A DNA stretch of 64,000 nt, from assembly GCF_030286555.1 (NCBI RefSeq), contig NZ_JASVWF010000002.1, forward strand, positions 310,001-374,000, given 5' to 3'. The notes beneath the pieces were generated by a model, which was not told the origin of the DNA, did not search any database, and was given only the letters and a program-made list of their open reading frames with translations. This DNA comes from Actinomycetospora termitidis. Lineage in GTDB: Bacteria; Actinomycetota; Actinomycetes; Mycobacteriales; Pseudonocardiaceae. Made by a program: the position numbers and the translations under genes. Shown here in pieces: positions 58,663-64,000 of the stretch (position 1 is the stretch's first letter; every line of letters starts with the position of its first letter).

Positions 58663-60404
58663 GACGGGGCGCCGCTCCTCTCCTCGGCGAGCTGGGGCTC
58701 GCCCGGCTCGGGAGTCCCTGCCCATCCGGTGATCGGCGGGCGGGCGTGCGGATCACAGCGCACCTCGATCAGCCAGGTGCGGCCGCTGTCGACGGCCTTG
58801 CGCAGCGCGGGGGCGAGCTCGGCGGGCTCGGTGACGCACGCGGCCTCGGCGCCGCACGCGCGGGCGACCGCGCTGTGGTCCACGGGGGCGAAGTCGGTGG
58901 CGGTGGTGTGCTCACCGAACTGCACGAGCTCGACGTGCTTCTGGAAGCCGAGGATCCCGTTGTCGAGGAGCACCACCACGACCGGGAGATCTTCGCGCGT
59001 CGCGGTCTCCAGCTCCGACCACACGTGGCCGAAGCCGCCGTCGCCGACCAGGGAGACGACCGTCGTCCCCGGTGCGGCGGCCTTCGCGCCGAGCGCGAGC
59101 GGAACCCCCCAGCCGAGACCGGCCAGGCCGCGCGGGGCCAGGAACCGCTGACCGGGACGCCGTGCGCGCAGGAAGTTCCCCATCCAGATGGTCGAGTAGC
59201 TCGCGTCGGCCGTTACCACGGCGTCATGGTCGGCCAGTACGCCGTCGATCTCGGCAGCGACCCGTTCCGGGCGGATCGGGACGGCGTCGGAGCCGATGAG
59301 GTCGGCGACGTCGCGCTCGTGGTGGGCGCGGGCCTGTCGGATGCGTTCCTCGACGCCGGAGCGTGCATCGCTGCGAGTGGTCAGGTCGAGCTTCCGGAGC
59401 CGGGCGAGCAGGGCTGCGCAGGTGGCGCGCGCGTCTCCGCGCAGCCGCACGCCCGACTCGTAGTTCCGTCCGATCTCGGCGCTGTCCACGTCGATCTGGA
59501 CGAAGGTCGCGCCGTCGGGGAGGGCGCGCCAGGCATCGGTCCCGTTCTCGTTGGTGCGGGATCCGACGAGGACGACGACGTCGGAGTCGGCGACCAGATC
59601 CCGCAGGTGATGGCTCGCCGACGTCGAGCCCATGTAGTTCGACACGACTCCCACCGAGAGCGGGTGGGTCTCGTCGACCGCGCCTTTGCCCATGGTCGTG
59701 GTGGCGACGGGCAGGGCGGCCTGCTCCTGGAGTTCGGCCACGGCACGGGCTGCACCCGAGAGATGGACTCCGCCCCCGGCGATGAGCAGCGGAGACCGCG
59801 CGGAGGCGATGAGATCGGCGGCTCGTGCGAGGTCGTCGTCGAGCGGAACGGTGCGATCGAGCGGGTAGGCCCCGAGGTTCGCCCGACGGCTCGGCGCGGA
59901 GGGCGCGGGCCGGACGAGGACGTCACGAGGCAGCAGGAGTGCGACCGGCCCGGGCCGGCCGGAGCAGGCCTCGGTGAGGGCCATGTCGAGCAGGTCGTCG
60001 ACCCGTTCCGGGTCGTCGAGGGTCCTGAGCCACTTCGTGCAGGAGGCGAAGAGGCTGCGGTGGTCGAACTCCTGGAAGGCGTTGCGGTCCCGGTTGGCCA
60101 GGGGCACGTCCTGGACGAGGGCCAGGATCGGCACCGAGGCCTTGATCGCCTCGGCGAGGGGCGGCACGAGCAGGGTGGCGGCGGGGCCGTTCTGCGCTGC
60201 GACCACGCCCACCCGCCCGGTCGTCCGCGCGTAGCCGTCGGCCATCGCGCCGCCCGCGTTCTCGGTCCGGTAGGCCACCTGACGGATCCCGACGGCGGGT
60301 GTGGCCAGGAACAGCGCCGACGGCAGGCTCTGTCCGAACACGGTGCTCACGCCGTGCCGGCGCAACCCCTCGGCGAGCGCGATGGCCACGGTGCGATCGG
60401 TCAT
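58659..60404 (-). CDS. Thiamine diphosphate-dependent enzyme (acetolactate synthase-like)
   Basis: A 581-residue ThDP enzyme. Seen: YRTENAGGAMADGYARTTG near residues 45-63 (catalytic Glu in RTENAGG), middle domain LLIAGGGVHLSGAARAV near 215, and GDGGFGHVWSELETATREDLPVVVVLLDNGIL-type cofactor motif near 455-485, ending with the Asn of LLDNG. Decarboxylase or carboligase activity cannot be chosen. ATG with GGGAGGA at proper spacing. Divergent from the LysR gene; co-transcribed with the DapA-like gene. Confidence 0.9.
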   Translation of the reverse strand: MTDRTVAIALAEGLRRHGVSTVFGQSLPSALFLATPAVGIRQVAYRTENAGGAMADGYARTTGRVGVVAAQNGPAATLLVPPLAEAIKASVPILALVQDVPLANRDRNAFQEFDHRSLFASCTKWLRTLDDPERVDDLLDMALTEACSGRPGPVALLLPRDVLVRPAPSAPSRRANLGAYPLDRTVPLDDDLARAADLIASARSPLLIAGGGVHLSGAARAVAELQEQAALPVATTTMGKGAVDETHPLSVGVVSNYMGSTSASHHLRDLVADSDVVVLVGSRTNENGTDAWRALPDGATFVQIDVDSAEIGRNYESGVRLRGDARATCAALLARLRKLDLTTRSDARSGVEERIRQARAHHERDVADLIGSDAVPIRPERVAAEIDGVLADHDAVVTADASYSTIWMGNFLRARRPGQRFLAPRGLAGLGWGVPLALGAKAAAPGTTVVSLVGDGGFGHVWSELETATREDLPVVVVLLDNGILGFQKHVELVQFGEHTTATDFAPVDHSAVARACGAEAACVTEPAELAPALRKAVDSGRTWLIEVRCDPHARPPITGWAGTPEPGEPQLAEERSGAPS

Positions 60405-60478
60405 GGGTCCTCCCTGGTGCCCGTCCGGTTGCCCGGCGTGCTGGGAGCCTCCGACGTCGCGTCGAGGCCGGTCCAATA

Positions 60479-60496
60479 CAGCGATGGCCCTCGCTG
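60479..60496. promoter_or_regulatory. Dyad CAGCGA-N6-TCGCTG
   Basis: Perfect six-base arms 24 bases upstream of the LysR start and 74 bases from the divergent ThDP gene start. A probable LysR binding site. Confidence 0.5.
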
Positions 60497-60520
60497 AGAA
60501 CGACTGGTTATCGTGAACGG

Positions 60521-61435
60521 ATGGACCTGCGACGGCTCCGGTACTTCGCGATCGTGGCCGAGGAACTGCATTTCCGGCGTGCGGCCGAGCGACTGCACAT
60601 CGCCCAGCCGGGCCTGTCCCAGCAGATCCGGGTCCTGGAGCGGGAGCTGGGCAGCACCCTGTTCGAACGCAACACCGCCGGGGTGTCGCTGACCGACGCC
60701 GGCAGGGTGCTCCTCGCCGAGGGCGTGCCACTGCTGCGGGAGGCCGAACGGGTCGCCGCCCATGTCCGGGCCGCCGCCGAGGGTCGTTCGGGGACCCTGC
60801 GTGTGGTCCACTCGCGATCGCTCACCGATGGCCTGCCGGACGAGCTCGTCCGCTCGTTCTCGGCGGAGCGACCGAAGGCCGAGGTCGTCGTCGAGAGTGC
60901 CTGGACGACGCGCAACCTCGCGATGATCCGATCCGGCGAGGCCGAGGCCGCCTTCGTGCGACTACCCCTGAGTGACGCGGACGATCTGGGCCTGCTCCCA
61001 CTCGGCTCCACCGAACTCGTGCTCGTCCTGCCCGCTTCGCATCCACTCGCGAGACGACGTTCCGTGCAGACGGCTGATCTGGTCGAGCTCGAGGTGGTGA
61101 CCTGGCCACGCGCTCAGGCACCCGGCTACTTCGACGACGTGGCCCGCCGGATCTGGGACGGGCCACCGCCCGAGCCGGTCGCGGTCGAGCCCGATCCCGA
61201 GCACCTTCTGGCGGCCGTGGCCCAGGGCCGCGGGGCGTGCGTGATGGACGCGAATCGTGCGAACAAGCTCCGGCCCAAGGGCGTCGTCGTCCGCCGTTTC
61301 CGACCGGTGCTGACCGCAGGCTTCGGGGTGATCTGGAATCCGCACTCGCACTCCCCGATGCTCGAGGCCTTCATCGCGCACTGCCGTCGTCACGCGTCGC
61401 AGACCTCGCAGGAGCTGAACCCGGCGCCGACGTAG
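60521..61435 (+). CDS. LysR-family transcriptional regulator
   Basis: A 304-residue regulator. Seen: HTH EELHFRRAAERLHIAQPGLSQQIRVLERELGSTLFER near residues 14-50, then a substrate domain (GTLRVVHSRSL near 92). Its location divergent to the ThDP/DapA-like operon suggests control of that operon through the dyad at 60479. ATG at 60521. The epimerase gene follows after 139 bases in the same direction with its own promoter-like dyads, so it may also be in the regulon. Confidence 0.94.
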   Translation: MDLRRLRYFAIVAEELHFRRAAERLHIAQPGLSQQIRVLERELGSTLFERNTAGVSLTDAGRVLLAEGVPLLREAERVAAHVRAAAEGRSGTLRVVHSRSLTDGLPDELVRSFSAERPKAEVVVESAWTTRNLAMIRSGEAEAAFVRLPLSDADDLGLLPLGSTELVLVLPASHPLARRRSVQTADLVELEVVTWPRAQAPGYFDDVARRIWDGPPPEPVAVEPDPEHLLAAVAQGRGACVMDANRANKLRPKGVVVRRFRPVLTAGFGVIWNPHSHSPMLEAFIAHCRRHASQTSQELNPAPT

Positions 61436-61469
61436 GACCTGCCCGAGTCCGCGGCCCAGCTCGCCCTGC

Positions 61470-61490
61470 TTGAGAAGAGCTCGATCTCAA
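61470..61490. promoter_or_regulatory. Dyad TTGAGA-N9-TCTCAA
   Basis: Perfect six-base arms 84 bases upstream of the epimerase start. Possible operator or part of the promoter. Confidence 0.35.
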
Positions 61491-61535
61491 CGGTGGCGGG
61501 TCCCGTATTGGACGGCGGGGCGGGTCGCCCGCTTG

Positions 61536-61564
61536 TGTTGACGCCGTCACCGTCGCCGTCAACA
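61536..61564. promoter_or_regulatory. Dyad TGTTGACG-N13-CGTCAACA
   Basis: Perfect eight-base arms 10 bases before the GTG of the epimerase gene, overlapping the likely ribosome-binding region. It could be a repressor operator or a translational hairpin. Confidence 0.45.
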
Positions 61565-61574
61565 GGGGTAGGTC

Positions 61575-62564
61575 GTGCGGACACTGGTCATGGGAGGAAC
61601 GCGTTTCCTGGGCGTCGAGGTCGTGGAGGCGCTCCTCGAGCGTGGCCACGAGGTCACGGTCTTCCACCGCGGGACCCGGGCCCCCGTCTACAGCGCACCG
61701 GTGACCGAGGTGCACGGGGACCGCGACGTCCCCGAGAACCTCGCGCCGCTCGCCGCGCTCGACCTCGACACGGTGCTCGACCTCTCGGCCTACACCCGGG
61801 CCCAGACCGAACGCCTTCTCGCGGCGCTTCCCGACGTCGAGCGCTACGTCCACTGCTCGACGCTGAACGTGTACCGCCCTTCGCCCCTGCTCCCGTGGCC
61901 CGAGGACACACCGTACGGACCGCACCGGCTGTGGGGCCGCTACGCGACCGAGAAGATCGGCTGCGAACTCGCTCTGCGCGAGGCGCGACCGGAGCCGCTG
62001 ACGACGGCCAGCATCCGGCTGCCCCTGGTGCTCGGGCCGGGGAACTACATCGCTCGCGAGGAATTCGTCCTCAACCGGCTCCTCGACGCCGAGACCATCC
62101 TGCTCTCCGGGGACGGCCAGGCCGTGCACCAGTACGTCTGGCTCCGCCACGCCGCGGCCGCGTTGGCCCGGGCCACGGAGCTGGCCGTCGAGGGGTTCGC
62201 CGCCTACAACGTCGCCTCCCGACGGTGCATCACCTCACTGGAGGGGTTCGTCGAGGTGTGCGCAGAGGTGTCGGGGACGACGCCACGCCTGCGGACCGTC
62301 GGCGGCGGCCCCACCGGTGAGGACCTCGCGGTGTTCAACGGCGTGGATTGCGTGTTCCCGTTCAGCAACGAGAACACGGTCGGCGACATCGGCGCTGCGG
62401 ACGCCGCGGGCCTGCTCGAGCCCTACCTCCCCCTGCACGAGATGATCGCCGCGGCCCTGGAGCACCTGCTGGCCCACCCGGAGCGGCGCAGCTGGTCGCG
62501 CACCGAGGCGGAGAAGCGGGTGCTGGCCCGCGTCGGCGACGAGCAGCTCACCAGGGCCCGCTGA
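61575..62564 (+). CDS. NAD-dependent epimerase/dehydratase-family protein
   Basis: A 329-residue extended SDR. Seen: VMGGTRFLGVEVVEALLERGH near residues 5-25 (Rossmann), DLSAYTRAQTERLL near 73-86, STLNVYRPSP near 95-104, YATEKIGCELALREAR near 116-131 as an atypical YxxxK, and ASIRLPLVLGPGNY near 142-155. Proteins of this type act on nucleotide sugars or small hydroxylated intermediates. GTG start with weak ribosome site; a perfect dyad lies just upstream. Its TGA shares one base with the ATG of the next gene (TGATG). Confidence 0.88.
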   Translation: MRTLVMGGTRFLGVEVVEALLERGHEVTVFHRGTRAPVYSAPVTEVHGDRDVPENLAPLAALDLDTVLDLSAYTRAQTERLLAALPDVERYVHCSTLNVYRPSPLLPWPEDTPYGPHRLWGRYATEKIGCELALREARPEPLTTASIRLPLVLGPGNYIAREEFVLNRLLDAETILLSGDGQAVHQYVWLRHAAAALARATELAVEGFAAYNVASRRCITSLEGFVEVCAEVSGTTPRLRTVGGGPTGEDLAVFNGVDCVFPFSNENTVGDIGAADAAGLLEPYLPLHEMIAAALEHLLAHPERRSWSRTEAEKRVLARVGDEQLTRAR

Positions 62565-63373
62565 TGGGCTCCCGCGATCACTCCGGAGCGGTACGACCTC
62601 TGCCGGCGATGTCGGTCTCCGACCACGGCGACGGCCCGCCGGTGCTGTTGCTGCACGGCACGGCCCCCGGAACCACCGCCGAGGGCAACTTCTCCGCCCT
62701 GCGACCCGAACTCGCCGGCTTCCGGACCGTGGCGCCGGACCTGCTCGGGTTCGGCGCCAGTGCCAAGCCCCTGGACCTGCCCTACGGGCCGGAGCTCTGG
62801 GCCCGGCAGGCCTGGCATCTCCTCGACGAACGAGGCATCGACCGGGTGGTCGTGATCGGGAACTCGATGGGCGCCCGCGTCGCGCTCACGATGGCATCGA
62901 CGACGCCGTCGCGTATCCGGGGCCTGGTCCTGCTCAGCACTCGTGTCCTGCCCTCCAGGACATCCGCGCAGACCCTGATGCGCCGCTACACGCCCGACCT
63001 CGCGGCGATGGAACGACTCGTCCGCGAATGCTTCGTCACCGATCCCGCCGTCGTCACCGCAGACCTGATCCGGCGGCGCTTCGAGGCCAGCGCCGCGCCC
63101 GGCGCCCACGAGGCGATGCAGGCCGTCTTCGCGGGCCTGGCCGCCGACACCGGACTCTCGGAGGACGACCTGGCGAGGGTGGCGACGCCGGCGTTGGTGC
63201 TGCACGGGCGGGGGGACCGGGTGGTGCCCGCCGAGAACGCCGTCCGCCTCGCCGAGCTCCTGCCCCACGCCGACGTACACCTGCTCGCAGGCACCGGGCA
63301 CTGGCTCCAGATCGAGCGCGCGGCACTCGTCGGAGCCCTCATCCGTGACTTCCTCGACCGCTGCCCCGCCTGA
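62564..63373 (+). CDS. Alpha/beta hydrolase
   Basis: A 269-residue serine hydrolase. Seen: LLLHGTAPGTTAEG near residues 28-41 (oxyanion), VVVIGNSMGARVAL near 94-107 with Ser near 100, HGRGDRVVP near 215-223 with Asp, and LLAGTGHWLQIERA near 239-252 with His. It resembles meta-cleavage product hydrolases in size and motif order. The ATG shares one base with the preceding TGA, so translation is coupled with the epimerase. Followed after 15 bases by the aldehyde dehydrogenase. Confidence 0.9.
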   Translation: MGSRDHSGAVRPLPAMSVSDHGDGPPVLLLHGTAPGTTAEGNFSALRPELAGFRTVAPDLLGFGASAKPLDLPYGPELWARQAWHLLDERGIDRVVVIGNSMGARVALTMASTTPSRIRGLVLLSTRVLPSRTSAQTLMRRYTPDLAAMERLVRECFVTDPAVVTADLIRRRFEASAAPGAHEAMQAVFAGLAADTGLSEDDLARVATPALVLHGRGDRVVPAENAVRLAELLPHADVHLLAGTGHWLQIERAALVGALIRDFLDRCPA

Positions 63374-63388
63374 CCCGGGAGGACACCC

Positions 63389-64000
63389 ATGACCGCTCTC
63401 GGTATCCGGCCCGAGGAGGCCCTCGCCGCCGTCGACACGGCAGCGCCGGTGCTGGCACGAACCGCACCGGTGATCCGCGCGAGCTGGCTGCGAGCCATCG
63501 CCGACGCCCTCGACACCGCCCGCGACGACCTCGTCGAGCTCGCCGCCGCGGAGACCCACCTCACCGCGCAGCGGCTGCAGGGGGAGCTCCGCCGCACCTC
63601 GTTCCAGGCCCGCCTGCTCGCAGAGCGGCTCGCGACGGGCGCGCTGCACGACGTCCGCATCGACCACGCCGATCCCGCCTGGCCGATGGGCGCACGTCCG
63701 GACATCCGCCGCACGCAGCTCCCGATCGGGCCGGTGCTGGTGTTCGGCGCCGGGAACTTCCCCTTCGCCTTCGGAGTCCTCGGCGGCGACACGGTCAGCG
63801 CGCTGGCCGCCGGCTGCCCGGTCCTCGTCAAGGCGCACCCGGGTCACCCCCGGCTGTGCCGTCGCCTGGCCGAGCTCACCGCGCGGGTGCTGGTCGCCGT
63901 GGACGCCCCAGCGGGCGCCTTCGGGCTGATCGAGGACATCGACGCGGGGGCGCGGGCCGTTCAGGACCGCCGCGTCAAGGCAGTCGCCTTCACCGGGTCG
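63389..64000 (+). CDS. Aldehyde dehydrogenase, ketoglutarate-semialdehyde type (partial)
   Basis: The first 204 codons of an aldehyde dehydrogenase running off the window end. Seen: RTQLPIGPVLVFGAGNFPFAFGVLG near residues 109-133, VLVKAHPGHPRLCRRLAE near 148-165 (NAD-binding Lys) and VKAVAFTGS at the window end. The FGAGNFPFAFGV and KAHPGHP motifs are typical of 2-oxoglutarate semialdehyde dehydrogenases. Those complete oxidative sugar-acid or hydroxyproline pathways; the DapA-like gene nearby fits the same idea, but this is inference. ATG with GGGAGGA upstream. Confidence 0.88.
   Translation, partial: MTALGIRPEEALAAVDTAAPVLARTAPVIRASWLRAIADALDTARDDLVELAAAETHLTAQRLQGELRRTSFQARLLAERLATGALHDVRIDHADPAWPMGARPDIRRTQLPIGPVLVFGAGNFPFAFGVLGGDTVSALAAGCPVLVKAHPGHPRLCRRLAELTARVLVAVDAPAGAFGLIEDIDAGARAVQDRRVKAVAFTGS

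Noticed and set aside
1-64000. tRNA, rRNA, riboswitch, prophage or insertion-sequence content
   Set aside because: I looked for cloverleaf ends, conserved rRNA stretches, transposase motifs and phage genes and found none that I could support.

Overview
The window is very GC-rich, gene-dense actinobacterial DNA, with many GTG starts, 1-4 base stop/start overlaps (GTGA, ATGA, TGATG) and strong codon-position bias. The style fits a Pseudonocardiales-type soil organism, but this is inferred from composition and gene content only; no marker gene is present to fix the genus. I see no rRNA, tRNA, CRISPR array, transposase or integrase, and no gene-free stretch longer than about 300 bases.

Layout. 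1-1149: start-proximal part of a cytochrome P450 (its 3' end is outside the window). 1406-2962: RibD/DHFR-like reductase and an NAD kinase. 2959-9078: a meta-cleavage-type aromatic operon (flavin hydroxylase, FAH-family hydrolase, C-C-type alpha/beta hydrolase, extradiol dioxygenase with an in-frame amber codon, PHBH-type monooxygenase) divergent from a GntR regulator. 9092-11106: CGNR regulator divergent from an Asp-nucleophile hydrolase, then a VapBC-like pair. 11186-14264: two NAD(P)-dependent reductases and an XRE/MmyB-like regulator. 14379-16990: secreted tripeptidyl-aminopeptidase-like protein and a CPBP membrane protease. 17200-22363: MalT-type LuxR regulator, cyclase-family hydrolase and a ThDP enzyme.

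22350-31646: one roughly 9.3-kb minus-strand operon for CoA-linked catabolism (OYE/2,4-dienoyl-CoA reductase-like flavoprotein, MBL hydrolase, thiolase, acyl-CoA dehydrogenase, PaaK-like CoA ligase, SDR, VOC protein and terminal TetR), preceded by a perfect dyad. 31915-38213: enoyl-CoA hydratase, a linalool dehydratase/isomerase-family protein translationally coupled to a cytosolic SCO-like protein, an acyl-CoA synthetase and a two-component system. 38215-40413: CocE-type hydrolase and TetR. 40427-49167: a NodD-type LysR flanked by ATC-N9-GAT boxes, between a dioxygenase/P450/acetoacetyl-CoA synthetase operon and a flavin monooxygenase/SMP-30/hydrolase operon. 49218-53588: a second monooxygenase/SMP-30/VOC module with a divergent TetR.

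53617-57616: an amidohydrolase remnant, then two further XRE/MmyB-like plus SDR pairs. 57712-64000: DapA-like lyase and ThDP enzyme divergent from a LysR regulator, followed by an epimerase, a hydrolase and the start of a ketoglutarate-semialdehyde dehydrogenase-like gene.

Overall this is an accessory catabolic region for aromatic, terpenoid-like or alicyclic compounds, built from small independently regulated cassettes. The most promising undescribed items are the linalool dehydratase-like/SCO pair, the amber-interrupted dioxygenase, the NodD-type regulon and the repeated XRE-SDR cassettes.
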